Source: Paenalicyclobacillus ferrooxydans
Lineage (GTDB): Bacteria; Bacillota; Bacilli; Alicyclobacillales; Alicyclobacillaceae
Reading direction: 5' to 3'
Length of the DNA: 64,000 nucleotides
Assembly: GCF_001399675.1 (NCBI RefSeq)
Contig: NZ_LJCO01000026.1
Span: 20,013-84,012, forward strand
In this document: in pieces, positions 1 to 8,792 of the stretch
Layout: the number at the start of each line of letters is the position of its first letter
Position numbering within the stretch: position 1 is the stretch's first letter
The notes under the pieces: model-generated
Database searches by the model: none
The model's input: only the letters and a program-made list of their open reading frames with translations
What the model was told of the DNA's origin: nothing
Made by a program: the position numbers and the translations under genes

Positions 1-218
1 TCGCCGATTCCTTTGTGACAGCGGCAGAATTGTATGCGAAGCACCCTGCGGCATTGCAACTGCGTGCCCTCAACATTTTATACGAAGGATTGAAAGAGAA
101 AGCGTCCATGATTGTGGTACCTAGTTCGCTCGCTGATGCCGCAAATCTGGGCAGTTTACTTGGCACCGTCGCAGCAGAGAAGTTGATTCACATCCCTTCG
201 GAAAACACAGCTGACTAA
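1..218 (+). CDS. SPFH/slipin (stomatin-like) protein, C-terminal fragment
   Basis: Only the last ~70 residues lie in the window; the reading frame is open from position 3 and the gene starts upstream. The segment runs through an alanine-rich helix into LRALNILYEGLKEKASMIV and VPSS, the pattern I recognise as the end of slipin/SPFH (Band 7) proteins. These are membrane-anchored and form oligomeric rings or microdomains. The frame ends with TAA at 216-218. Family assignment rests on this C-terminal motif alone, because the SPFH domain itself is outside the window. Confidence 0.7.
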   Translation, partial: ADSFVTAAELYAKHPAALQLRALNILYEGLKEKASMIVVPSSLADAANLGSLLGTVAAEKLIHIPSENTAD

Positions 219-232
219 AGCGGGGTGGCTGG

Positions 233-1346
233 GTGCAAACAGGGACGATGGTTTCGTTATCTTTCGGCCTTGCGATCGCGATTGCTGCAACTGTCACTGG
301 TTGCAACACGGTCCCCCGTGCGGGGACCGGCCCAAGTGCAGTTAATGCAACCAAAAACCAGGCTACGGGGAACGGATCGCAGGTGGCCGGAGCACAGGGG
401 GCCGGAGCACAGGGGGCCGGAGCACAGGGGGCCGGAGCACAGGGGAACGCGGCGTCGAACGTGACAGGTGGTTCGGTTTCCTCAAACAAACCGGTTCACC
501 GTGACGGAGCAATCATCTCACTCACGAGGATTCCAGTACCGCACACTACGGGTCTAAATACGTACAAGATGATGTACTGGAGTGATAACGTACAAGCCGA
601 GGCGTTTCTAGCGGTCCCCCAGCAGAGCGGCACCTATCCTCTGGTGGTGAGCTGTCATGGGGGACTTGTCCTCGCTTCGAGTTACACAACGCATTATCAA
701 AGTCCAATGGATCAAAACAACCTGGGAATATGCCGGCCCGCAGTTTATCACACTTATTCCAGAATACGGAGGGTATGCCGGTAGCGGGGGAACCGTTCAA
801 GGGCTGCACGGGGATACCCTTGATACGAATAACGCGATTCAGGCTGTGATGAGCAGATATTCAGTTGAGCAAGGACATGTATACTTAGAAGGGGCCTCGA
901 TGGGCGGCGGAGTGGTGCTGCAACTGGCGGAGCAGCGGCATGACGTCCGGTCGGTTATTGCTCTCAGTCCATTTGTCGGGATGCAGGTAGTTGGACAGTG
1001 GGCGGTGAAAAACAAGAATAACAGCGACCTGGCGTTCAACTTTTACGGCGACATGTTAACGTATGGGACAGCGAATCCAAACAGTCCATTACTCAGTCAA
1101 GACTCGGTTGATTACAAGAAAATCAAGGTGCCTGTGTTACTGCTGCAAGGTACCGCAGACCACCACGTAGCGTGGCAGACGGTTCAAATGTTTTACAATG
1201 ACCTGAAGCCGTATGACAACAAGGCCAAGCTGATCTTGTTTCCGGGAGGTCACCACGGCCTGCACGGGGAGAACCAAAGCAAAGTAAACGCCGATATCAG
1301 AGCGTGGTATCGGCTTTACGGGGAGTACGGTACGGCAGAAAACTAG
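233..1346 (+). pseudogene. Lipoprotein alpha/beta hydrolase, frameshifted
   Basis: A secreted lipoprotein hydrolase (dienelactone hydrolase or prolyl oligopeptidase-like fold) split over two frames. The first part begins at GTG 233 or, equally likely, ATG 248. It has a hydrophobic signal ending in a VTGC lipobox, then an Ala/Gly/Gln repeat linker and the strand PLVVSCHGG. The second part continues as WEYAGPQF and carries the nucleophile elbow GASMGGG, an acid loop LLQGTADHHV and a late GGHHGL histidine. Removing one A from the AAAA run at 714-717 joins the halves as MDQTTWEYAGPQF, so a single-base insertion explains the break. It may be a real pseudogene or a sequencing error. The catalytic triad is complete once the frame is restored. 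Confidence 0.75.
386..445 (+). repeat. Four tandem 15-bp units in the lipoprotein linker
   Basis: The unit gccggagcacagggg occurs four times head to tail and encodes a GAQGA-type linker just after the lipoprotein signal. The length is a multiple of three, so copy number can vary without changing the frame. Confidence 0.95.
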
Positions 1347-1437
1347 TGTTGGCCTGGGTCCGGCAGGGAGGTGGATGGCTGTCAAGCCATACCAAACGAC
1401 AGTCATGGTGAGGTCAAAACTAGTGCGTGGCCTGAAA

Positions 1438-1491
1438 AGGGATTCCATATGGAAAGAATACGTGAAAGGATACGTCTGTCTTGGAATCCCT
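1438..1491. other. Inverted repeat with 10-bp arms
   Basis: The arms agggattcca (1438-1447) and tggaatccct (1482-1491) are perfect reverse complements separated by 34 bases. The element lies between two convergent genes, so a role as a bidirectional stop signal is possible, but there is no clear T-run on either strand. Confidence 0.5.
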
Positions 1492-1509
1492 GCACAGACC
1501 ATTTGCTGA

Positions 1510-1848
1510 TTAGTGCTGGATCTGAGTACCGTCAGCGTTCACGACGTGCCATTCACCATCAATGTAGAGTCCGCTTGTCGCAGCGATGTACGGAATAAAA
1601 TCTGGGTGTCGCTCCTCGACGAAGTCTAGAACGTCCGCGTCGATCGTGTAATCGTCCGACGTCCGAAATGAGCCAAAGCCAAAATCCTGCCGGTGAGCGT
1701 TATAGATGAGATACCCATTTCGAACCTCGCCCTGGGGGCGTTCGTTGCCATCGTGATCGGCATCGAGAAACCTCTTGAATTCTACATGGACAAAGTTATC
1801 GAGCAGTGCTTCTGGATTATGGTGGTCCATTGAAGGGATCTGATCCAT
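1510..1848 (-). CDS. Hypothetical protein, 112 aa
   Basis: An acidic soluble protein that I cannot assign to a family. It has no signal peptide or membrane segment. The start is well supported: an AAGGAGG sequence lies a few bases upstream of the ATG on the minus strand. The sequence has an Asp/His-rich first half and a C-terminal stretch with LYIDGEWHVVNADG. It is transcribed toward the frameshifted hydrolase gene. Function unknown. Confidence 0.7.
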   Translation of the reverse strand: MDQIPSMDHHNPEALLDNFVHVEFKRFLDADHDGNERPQGEVRNGYLIYNAHRQDFGFGSFRTSDDYTIDADVLDFVEERHPDFIPYIAATSGLYIDGEWHVVNADGTQIQH

Positions 1849-1960
1849 GGGTATCCTCCTTGCCCGTTGGGATGATTGAATGGGAATAGCATCCCACGGA
1901 TCCAGTTCCTTAAACCACCATTTTACGCCAGTGGGGGACTAGGGAGGGGCGGGCTGAGTC

Positions 1961-2045
1961 CCGAGGATCCGCCGAGGATCTCCCGAGGATCCCCAGTGGA
2001 TCTCGCGTTCTCTCGAGGATCCCCGTGGGTGTCCCGAGGATCTAG
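1961..2045 (+). repeat. Clustered cgaggatc direct repeats
   Basis: The octamer cgaggatc recurs about five times in 85 bases, plus degenerate copies such as gtggatc. It lies between the start of the 112-aa gene and the end of the DUF2087 gene. No coding potential of its own is convincing here. Confidence 0.7.
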
Positions 2046-2101
2046 CGTAGGTCGAGTGTATCTCCCGGTGCAGCGTCCAGCGTCTGCCTGTTGGTTTCCA
2101 G

Positions 2102-2866
2102 TTACTTGTCCTTGACCCAGTAGCTGCTCCCATCTGGTTGTCTGTCCAGAAAACCATATTCGATCAGGTAACGACGTATCGTCACAAAATCGGAATAGAC
2201 AGCCTTGAGGATTTCGTTGACCTCTTTCTCCGTGTATTGCCGATCGCGACTGAACCTCGCAATGATCTGTCTCAGGATAACCAACTTTCGTTTTTCCTTC
2301 CTCGGGAACTCCGTCAAAGGCCCATCAGTGCCCTCAGGGAAATAGGTCTTTAAGATGCGTTGGTTCTCTTCTTCTGTCATCATGTATCGTTCATCCACGA
2401 TTCTGGCTGTTCGGTGAACGTCGAGGAACGCCGGCTTGGTTTCACCCGCTTCCTCCATCAACTCCGCCACCGCCAGCAGCAACTTTGCTTGCCTGGCCTT
2501 TTCACGTAAGGAAAAGCGGTGTGTTCTTACAGTTGCTGAACTGCTCCCGATCTCTCCCGCGATTTGCGCATCGGATTTGCCCTCATAGAAACTTCGTACA
2601 AGATCTTTTTGATGATCTGTCAACCCGATGGATTTTTTATCGAGACTGAGCAGGCACGTCATCATCGAACCGTGTTGATGGGCGATGTGGATCTGGGCAT
2701 ATTTCTCTGCTTCATACAGCGTCTCACCAAACGTGTATATTTGGCCCTTCGTGAACGACTCACCGCATACCAGGCAGACATACTCCTCTGTTTTTTGTTC
2801 GAATGTGTAGCCTCTTTTGAGGTCTGCTAACGGTGCATCCCAAAATAGCTTTGTTAGGTTGTTTAT
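2102..2866 (-). CDS. HTH/DUF2087 regulator without a normal start codon
   Basis: A probable transcription factor. The C-terminal half (from about KTYFPEGTDG to SSYWVKDK) matches the DUF2087 domain. The middle carries a LuxR-like helix-turn-helix (GLTDHQKDLVRSFYEGKS, then SATVRTH). The first ATG is at 2665, but the frame stays open upstream and encodes a zinc-finger-like N-terminus: FWDAPLADLKRGYTF, then CLVCG and HIAHQH (CxxC...HxxxH), a layout I associate with this family. No ATG, GTG or TTG exists in that extension before a TAA stop. The best-placed candidate is an ATA at 2866, perhaps a mutated ATG. The gene is therefore either degraded, uses ATA, or starts internally at 2665. Confidence 0.65.
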   Translation of the reverse strand: MNNLTKLFWDAPLADLKRGYTFEQKTEEYVCLVCGESFTKGQIYTFGETLYEAEKYAQIHIAHQHGSMMTCLLSLDKKSIGLTDHQKDLVRSFYEGKSDAQIAGEIGSSSATVRTHRFSLREKARQAKLLLAVAELMEEAGETKPAFLDVHRTARIVDERYMMTEEENQRILKTYFPEGTDGPLTEFPRKEKRKLVILRQIIARFSRDRQYTEKEVNEILKAVYSDFVTIRRYLIEYGFLDRQPDGSSYWVKDK

Positions 2867-3024
2867 AAACTCATCTACATTACGTTCGTTGAATGTATAA
2901 ACACATTACAATTTTGTTCGCGTATTTTCAAGAGGGAAGATGGGGCGCCCGAGACGCGTGGAAGGGTTAAAGCGGGTGCCCGCCTCGTAACGACCGTGAT
3001 GCACGGCATTCGGCCTCGGGGCTG

Positions 3025-3843
3025 TTTAAGTCGGTGAGACCGACTAAGGCGGGGCTCAGTCGATTAGTTAAGTCGCTCCGAGCGACTTAACACCTCATAT
3101 TTCGTGACCTAAGTCGGTGAGGCCGACTAAGCATCGCCGGTTCGGCGCCATCGGGGCCGTTTAAGTCGCTGACACCGACTAAGACGGGGCTCAGTCGATT
3201 AGTTAAGTCGCTCCGAGCGACTTAACACCTCATATTTCGTGACCTAAGTCGGTGAGGCCGACTAAGCATCGCCGGTTCGGCGCTAGTCGGGCTACTTAAG
3301 TCGCTGAGACCGACTAAGACGGGAGTCAGTCGATTAGTTAAGTCGCTCCCAGCGACTTAACACCTCATATTTCGTGACCTAAGTCGGTGAGGCCGACTAA
3401 GCATCGCCGGTTCGGGGCTATTCGGGCTGACTAAGTCGCTGACACCGACTAAGACGGGAGTCAGTCGATTAGTTAAGTCGCTCCCAGCGACTTAACACCT
3501 CATATTTCGCGACTTAAGTCGGTGAGGCCGACTAAGCATCGCCGGTTCGGGGCTATTCGGGCTGACTAAGTCGCTGACACCGACTAAGACGGGAGTCAGT
3601 CGATTAGTTAAGTCGCTCCCAGCGACTTAACACCTCATATTTCGCTACTTAAGTCGGTTCGCCGGTTCGGCGCCATCGGGGCCGTTTAAGTCGCTGAGAC
3701 CGACTAAGACGGGGAACAGTCGATCCGTTAAGTCGCTCCGAGCGACTTAACACCTCATATTTTGCGACTTAAGTCGGTGAGGCCGACTAAGCATCGCCGG
3801 TTCGGGGCTATTCGGGCTGACTAAGTCGCTGACACCGACTAAG
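3025..3843 (+). repeat. 135-bp tandem repeat array 1 (palindrome-rich)
   Basis: Six units begin near 3025, 3160, 3295, 3430, 3565 and 3685, followed by a partial unit from 3820. The period is 135 bp, except for one 120-bp unit. Each unit contains a near-perfect hairpin with arms gttaagtcgct and agcgacttaac around a 3-base loop (ccg or ccc). Each also holds several further taagtcg/cgactta inverted pairs, for example ctaagtcgg...ccgactaag. The array fills the space between the divergent DUF2087 and M24 peptidase genes. No protein-coding use is evident. A related array lies at 42794-43603 in the opposite orientation. Confidence 0.95.
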
Positions 3844-3976
3844 CCCCACCCCCATCCCCACCCCCACACGGAAAAATACCTACTCTTCGAATTTGCCCCA
3901 AGAGTCAGTCCGCGTGAGAGGATCAGTGCTAATATGGAAACAGTGGACGATGTCATCCTGGGTGAGGGGGAAACGT

Positions 3977-5080
3977 GTGATCGACAGTACCCGTGTGTTT
4001 GGTGACGAAGTATATGAGGACAGGCGTCAGCGCTTGCAGGCTCGTCTCCGGGACAAAGGTCTCGGTGGCATGATTGTGATGGGGAAGGCAAACAGGCTTT
4101 ACTTGACCGGTTTTGGTCCTGATGGGGGATCACTGACTCGGTTTGTTGCACTGTGCCTGCCGGCGTCCGGCGAACCGGTCTACATTGTGAGCGATATCGA
4201 CCAGGAACGGGCACGGGGGTTAGACGTTGATTTTATTCCCGTCGCCTATAACGAGGGTGTGCTCGTTGCGGGGAAACTGGTGCAGAGTTGGCCTGGTGGC
4301 GAGATAGGTGTGGATGCCGTTGCGCTGAACGTGATCGTAGCAGATGCTCTACGAGGGTCTGTCGGTCGCGATCTCCAGCCAGCGGATGATATCGTGATGG
4401 CGCTTCGCGCCAAGAAATCAGAAGCAGAGATCGAAGTTCTCCGCGAGGCGTCGAGGCACACAGACGCAGTCGCAGAGGCTGCCCGGGCACTCGTCAGGGA
4501 GGGCCTGACGGAACGGGGACTTTCCGGCGCCATGGTTTACGAGGCCATGAAGCGTGGATGTGACATGCCGCAGATCCCGCTTGTCCTCACCGGTGCCAGG
4601 GCGACGATGCCTCATTTGATGCCCAGTTCTGAAACCATGAAGTCCGGCGATCTCGTTGTCATAGACTTCGGCGTCGGGTTTGGCGGCTACGAAACTGACA
4701 TTTGCCGCACATATGCGGTTGGAAAGCCAAGCTCATTTGCACTTGAGTTGCATGATATTGTGAGCCGTGCGTTTCACGCCGCAATCGCAGCGGCCAAGCC
4801 TGGGGCCTTCGCGCGTGATGTCCATCAAGCAGCATACGATGTCATTGCCGCTGCTGGTTACGGAGAAGCCTTTTTCCACGGTGTTGGACATGGTGTCGGC
4901 GTTCAGTCACATGAGACGCCGTTATTGTCGTTTCAGCAATTCACACCGCTCGAAGAAGGAATGGTGTTGGCGATCGAACCGGGTATTTATACAAACGGTG
5001 TAGGCATTCGATTAGAAGATAACGTGGTTGTCCGCAAAACAGGAGCCGAAAGTCTGAACCGTGCTTCGATGAGCTTGTAA
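3977..5080 (+). CDS. M24 family Xaa-Pro peptidase
   Basis: A cytoplasmic metallopeptidase of the creatinase/prolidase (M24) family, expected to cleave Xaa-Pro peptides. An N-terminal creatinase-like domain (VYEDRRQRLQARLRDKGLGG) is followed by the pita-bread catalytic domain. Metal ligands are visible: two Asp in VIDFGVGFGGYETDICRTY, His in HGVGHGVG, Glu in AIEPGIY and Glu in RLEDNV. GTG 3977 is preferred because GAGGGGG lies about 7 bases upstream and it gives ~367 residues, normal for the family. In-frame ATGs at 3893 and 3950 have weaker ribosome sites. The M20 peptidase gene follows 110 bp later, suggesting shared peptide-scavenging roles. The C-terminus looks slightly short but complete. 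Confidence 0.85.
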   Translation: MIDSTRVFGDEVYEDRRQRLQARLRDKGLGGMIVMGKANRLYLTGFGPDGGSLTRFVALCLPASGEPVYIVSDIDQERARGLDVDFIPVAYNEGVLVAGKLVQSWPGGEIGVDAVALNVIVADALRGSVGRDLQPADDIVMALRAKKSEAEIEVLREASRHTDAVAEAARALVREGLTERGLSGAMVYEAMKRGCDMPQIPLVLTGARATMPHLMPSSETMKSGDLVVIDFGVGFGGYETDICRTYAVGKPSSFALELHDIVSRAFHAAIAAAKPGAFARDVHQAAYDVIAAAGYGEAFFHGVGHGVGVQSHETPLLSFQQFTPLEEGMVLAIEPGIYTNGVGIRLEDNVVVRKTGAESLNRASMSL

Positions 5081-5190
5081 GGCTTGCGAATCTGGTTTGC
5101 GCATGTGGCTTGCGAATCTGGCTTGCGCATCTTGGGAAGCTTGTAAACCTATGATCTGTCTGGTTGAACGAACTGAAGAGGAGAGTGTCT

Positions 5191-6462
5191 ATGGATCTGC
5201 AAACGGGTGAAAATAGACAGGTTGAACTGTCGGACGAGGTGATGGAGACCGCTCAAAGGATTTATGGAGATGAGCGTGTGCAGGCAGCGCTCGCATTTAT
5301 TGAGCAGGATGCGGAACAGACTTTGCGAGATCAGATAACCCTCACAGAGATTCCCGCACCGTCATTTCAGGAAAGCACACGCGGAGAGTATTTCCGGGAA
5401 CTGCTTCAAACGTTTGGACTGGCTGACATCCAGACCGACGCCGAAGGAAACGTGTTCGGCACATGGCGTGGCAGTGGCAGTGGCAGTCGGCCGACCGTGT
5501 TTATCTGTGCACACTTGGACACGGTTTTTCCTGCGGGGACAGACACCAAAGTCCGCGAAAAGGAAGGTGTGTACTATGCACCTGGGATTTCGGACGATGG
5601 ACGCGGACTCGCGACGGTGCTCGGAGTTCTCCGAGCACTCCAGGAGAGTGGCATTTCAACCGTCGGTGACGTGATTTTCGGGGCTACAGTGGGCGAGGAA
5701 GGGCTTGGAGACCTGCGCGGTGTAAAGGCCTTCTTTCGCGATCACGATGATGTCGACGGCTTTATCTCCATTGAACCAGGCGATCCGACGCGAACCACCT
5801 ACCTTGCCACCGGAAGCAGACGGTACAAGGTCACCTTTGCGGGTCCTGGCGGCCACAGCTTTGGCGCTTTTGGGACACCGAGCGCCATTCACGCACTCGG
5901 TCGCGCCGTTTCATTGATAGCCGATGTGCAAGTGCCGAGTGAGCCAAAGACTACGTTTACCGTTGGCGAGATCCGTGGCGGTACTTCGGTGAACACCATA
6001 GCAGCCGAGGCCTCACTGATGCTTGACATGCGTTCGAACTCGATGGACGAATTGGCCAATCTGGAGGCAGAAATCTTGTCCCGCATTCAGGAAGCTGTCG
6101 ATGCTGAGAACGTCCGCTGGGGCAGCAACGCCATCTCAGTGGAGATGAAGTTGGTGGGCGATCGGCCCGCTGGGGCACAGGCCTCCGATGCGCGGATCGT
6201 GCAGGCCGCCATGGCTGCCACTCGGTCCATGGGCATGTCTCCTGAACTGGATGGTGCCATGAGCACAGACTCAAACGTGCCCATTAGCCTTGGCATACCG
6301 GCCGTAACCCTAGGTGGCGGCGGTATTCCCGCAGGAATGCATACCTTGCAAGAGTCGTTCGATCCGGTGGACGCACATCTTGGCGTCCAACGGACCTTCT
6401 TGGCTCTGCTTGGTTTAGTCGGTGTTTCAGGACTGACGGAGCCGCTCCTGAGTCACGATTGA
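5191..6462 (+). CDS. M20 family metallopeptidase (PepT/ArgE-like)
   Basis: A zinc peptidase or deacylase of the M20 family, resembling tripeptidase T-like proteins. Motifs appear in order: AHLDTVF (metal His and Asp), SDDGRG (bridging Asp), GEEGLGD (general base and metal Glu), SIEPGD, and a late GMHTLQES histidine. A dimerisation domain (TGSRRYKVTFAGPGGHS onward) lies between the catalytic halves. ATG 5191 has GAAGAGGAG just upstream; an earlier TTG at 5164 lacks one. The terminator at 6613 closes the unit. The exact substrate cannot be read from sequence. Confidence 0.85.
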   Translation: MDLQTGENRQVELSDEVMETAQRIYGDERVQAALAFIEQDAEQTLRDQITLTEIPAPSFQESTRGEYFRELLQTFGLADIQTDAEGNVFGTWRGSGSGSRPTVFICAHLDTVFPAGTDTKVREKEGVYYAPGISDDGRGLATVLGVLRALQESGISTVGDVIFGATVGEEGLGDLRGVKAFFRDHDDVDGFISIEPGDPTRTTYLATGSRRYKVTFAGPGGHSFGAFGTPSAIHALGRAVSLIADVQVPSEPKTTFTVGEIRGGTSVNTIAAEASLMLDMRSNSMDELANLEAEILSRIQEAVDAENVRWGSNAISVEMKLVGDRPAGAQASDARIVQAAMAATRSMGMSPELDGAMSTDSNVPISLGIPAVTLGGGGIPAGMHTLQESFDPVDAHLGVQRTFLALLGLVGVSGLTEPLLSHD

Positions 6463-6612
6463 CCATCGCACGACAGCGCAAAGATTGACTATCACTCCTG
6501 CGTAAAAGTTGATTATCGCTTCTGAGTACAGGTTGATCATCGCGCAGCAGAGTGCTGTTGCAGTATCCTTTATCCGCAGTTGTCCCTGATGCACGAGCCA
6601 GCTGAAGTATAG

Positions 6613-6646
6613 AAGGGCCAGAGCGAGACGTCGCTCTGGCCCTTTT
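6613..6646 (+). terminator. Rho-independent terminator after M20 peptidase
   Basis: A perfect 14-bp stem (aagggccagagcga with tcgctctggccctt), a gacg loop and a short T-run. It lies about 150 bp after the peptidase stop. Confidence 0.9.
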
Positions 6647-6784
6647 GCGTCCATGGTTATCTGCCACTCCCGGTTCCCTCACAAAATTGGGCTCGCTTTG
6701 AACCAATTTATCCATCCACGCATAGGTTGTGTTTGAAATGACCCAAGGCAAACGCCCACTGGGGGTAATAGGGGGATGCATGTT

Positions 6785-7882
6785 ATGCAAAACAAAATGG
6801 CGAAAAGAGGTACTATCGCCGTCTCTGCGTTGATGATGCTGGCGTTGGCTGGGTGTGGAGCGGCTACCTCCAATTCGGGATCGAATACAACAGGCACCAA
6901 CACAGGCGCGACTGGCACAAGTACCAGCAGCAACTCCGCAAGCGGCAACAGTACGTCTGGCTCCGGCACGAGCAGTGCCCCCATTACGGTGCGGTACTCA
7001 GAGGTTATCCGCTCTGTTTTCTACGCACCAGCCTATGTCGCCATGCAGGAGGGCTTCTTTAAACAAGAAGGCCTCAACGTTCAGATGGTGACGTCTGAAG
7101 GTTCCAATACGGGGGCAGCAGCACTCTTGTCTGGCAGTGCAGACGTGGCATTGGTCGGCCCAGAGACATCGGTGTACATCTATAACCAGCATGGAAGTCA
7201 GACCTTAAAGGTATTTGACCAACTGACGAACACCGATGGCTCGTTCATTTTGTCGAAGAAGAAGATCAACAATTTCACATGGCAGGACCTGCAAGGACAG
7301 TCCATCATCAGTTGGCGTCCAGGGAGTTCTCCGCAAATGGTCCTGAACTACGATCTCAAGCAGAAGGGCGTTAACGCCAACGTCATTACAAACATCGGTC
7401 CGGCTGCTATGGTAGGTGCGTTTGAGAGCGGGAAAGCAAACTTCATCCAGGTTTATGAGCCGGTTGCATCTCAACTGATTCAGTCAGGGCAAGCCTACTA
7501 CGCTGCATCAGTAGGGAAGGCGATTGGAAGCTATCCGGAAACTGCATTCGAGGCGACCAGTTCGTACATTCAGGGCCACCCGCAGGTCATCCAGGATTGG
7601 ACCAATGCCATTTACAAGGCTACGCAGTGGATTGACAGCCATAGTGCGAACCAAGTCGCTGCAGCCATCGCACCCTACTTCAGTGGTACCTCAAACAGCC
7701 TGTTAGCGAGTTCCATCCAGAGATATCAAGCACTTAACGCATGGAAGACACCGATTTTGAGTCCGTCAGCGTTTGCCACGTTGCAAAAGGTATTGATCAT
7801 GAATGGAACTGAGAAAGCCAGTCAAAAGGTCAACTACTCTGCGGTCATCGACCCGAGCTTCGCTCAGAACATCACAAAGTAA
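6785..7882 (+). CDS. ABC transporter substrate-binding lipoprotein (SsuA/ThiY type)
   Basis: A secreted, lipid-anchored solute receptor: positively charged N-terminus, hydrophobic core and LAGC lipobox, then a Ser/Thr/Gly-rich tether of about 45 residues. The mature part starts RYSEVIRSVFYAPAYVAMQE and has the NMT1/SsuA-like fold (GFFKQEGLNVQMV, ALLSGSADVALVG). Such proteins bind sulfonates, nitrate or pyrimidines, and nothing here decides which. ATG 6785 is chosen because GGGGG lies nine bases upstream; ATG 6776 is possible. The ATPase and permease genes follow in the same direction, completing a three-gene importer. Confidence 0.85.
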   Translation: MQNKMAKRGTIAVSALMMLALAGCGAATSNSGSNTTGTNTGATGTSTSSNSASGNSTSGSGTSSAPITVRYSEVIRSVFYAPAYVAMQEGFFKQEGLNVQMVTSEGSNTGAAALLSGSADVALVGPETSVYIYNQHGSQTLKVFDQLTNTDGSFILSKKKINNFTWQDLQGQSIISWRPGSSPQMVLNYDLKQKGVNANVITNIGPAAMVGAFESGKANFIQVYEPVASQLIQSGQAYYAASVGKAIGSYPETAFEATSSYIQGHPQVIQDWTNAIYKATQWIDSHSANQVAAAIAPYFSGTSNSLLASSIQRYQALNAWKTPILSPSAFATLQKVLIMNGTEKASQKVNYSAVIDPSFAQNITK

Positions 7883-8003
7883 TCACCACGCGTACATCAG
7901 GTTATGTGCATCACCAAGCGTACATCAGGCTGCGTACATCACGAAACGTAGATCACCACGCGTACATCAGGTTACGTTCATCACCAAGCGTACATCAGGA
8001 AAG
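7883..8003 (+). repeat. Short direct repeats in operon spacer
   Basis: Between the binding protein and the ATPase, blocks such as accacgcgtacatcagg and caccaagcgtacatcagg recur about five times with small changes. They end just before the ATPase ribosome binding site (aaaggaggt). They do not appear to encode a separate gene. Confidence 0.85.
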
Positions 8004-8015
8004 GAGGTCTGTCGC

Positions 8016-8792
8016 ATGTCACAAATTGAGCTCAAAGATGTATCACTCCGCTACTTCACGCTCAAAGAGGAGACCGAGGCCCTTCGCGGCGTCAATCTTG
8101 CCATTGAAGAAGGTGAGTTCGTGGCGATTGTAGGTCCGAGCGGGTGTGGGAAGAGCACGCTGCTCTCATTGATTTCCGGAATGCTGCAACCCACCTCCGG
8201 TCAGGTCACTCTCTACGGGAACCGTGTGACGGAACCTTCTAAACGTGTTGGATATATGCTGCAACATGATTATCTGTTCGAATGGCGGGATGTACTCAAC
8301 AACATTCTGATTGGGGCAGAGGTCAGGAGCATGAACATGCGGCTTGCAAAGGAACGTGCACTGAGTCTGTTAGAGCGGTATGGACTTGGAGGATTCGCAA
8401 CGCACAATCCGAAACAACTGTCCGGGGGCATGCGACAACGTGTTGCCCTCATTCGAACCTTAGTTGTAGAGCCAGACGTGTTGCTGCTCGACGAGCCATT
8501 TTCTGCGCTTGATTTTCAAACTCGGCTCGCACTGTCTGATGAGATTGGGACGATTCTAAGGGAACAACATCGAACGGTAATCCTCGTGACTCATGATATC
8601 TCTGAAGCGATTACGATGGCCGACAGGGTTATCGTGATGTCTAATCGCCCAAGTTCGGTGAAGACTGAGCATCGGATCGAATTCTCGGACGGTAGACCCT
8701 CACCTTTATTGGCAAGACAACGGCCGGAGTACAATGAGTATTTCCAGGCGATCTGGGGAGAGTTGGAAGAGCATGTACGAATCTCAGAGTAG
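8016..8792 (+). CDS. ABC transporter ATP-binding protein (SsuB/TauB type)
   Basis: The cytoplasmic ATPase of the importer. Walker A is GPSGCGKSTL, the signature is LSGGMRQR, Walker B is VLLLDEPFSALD, and the switch His is in VTHDISEA. These are the arrangements seen in nitrate/sulfonate/taurine importers. ATG 8016 follows AAAGGAGG at ideal spacing; the longer upstream frame is translated repeat DNA and is discarded. The stop overlaps the permease start by 20 bases, so the two are probably translationally coupled. Confidence 0.9.
   Translation: MSQIELKDVSLRYFTLKEETEALRGVNLAIEEGEFVAIVGPSGCGKSTLLSLISGMLQPTSGQVTLYGNRVTEPSKRVGYMLQHDYLFEWRDVLNNILIGAEVRSMNMRLAKERALSLLERYGLGGFATHNPKQLSGGMRQRVALIRTLVVEPDVLLLDEPFSALDFQTRLALSDEIGTILREQHRTVILVTHDISEAITMADRVIVMSNRPSSVKTEHRIEFSDGRPSPLLARQRPEYNEYFQAIWGELEEHVRISE

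Noticed and set aside
3025..3843. Possible CRISPR array
   Set aside because: Units are whole 135-bp repeats with no unique spacers and no cas genes nearby.
6647..6784. Possible TPP riboswitch before the SsuA/ThiY-like gene
   Set aside because: The conserved CTGAGA and ACCTGA parts of the THI box are absent.
7803..8015. Long N-terminal extension of the importer ATPase
   Set aside because: It is translated intergenic repeat DNA overlapping the previous gene; the AAAGGAGG site points to ATG 8016.
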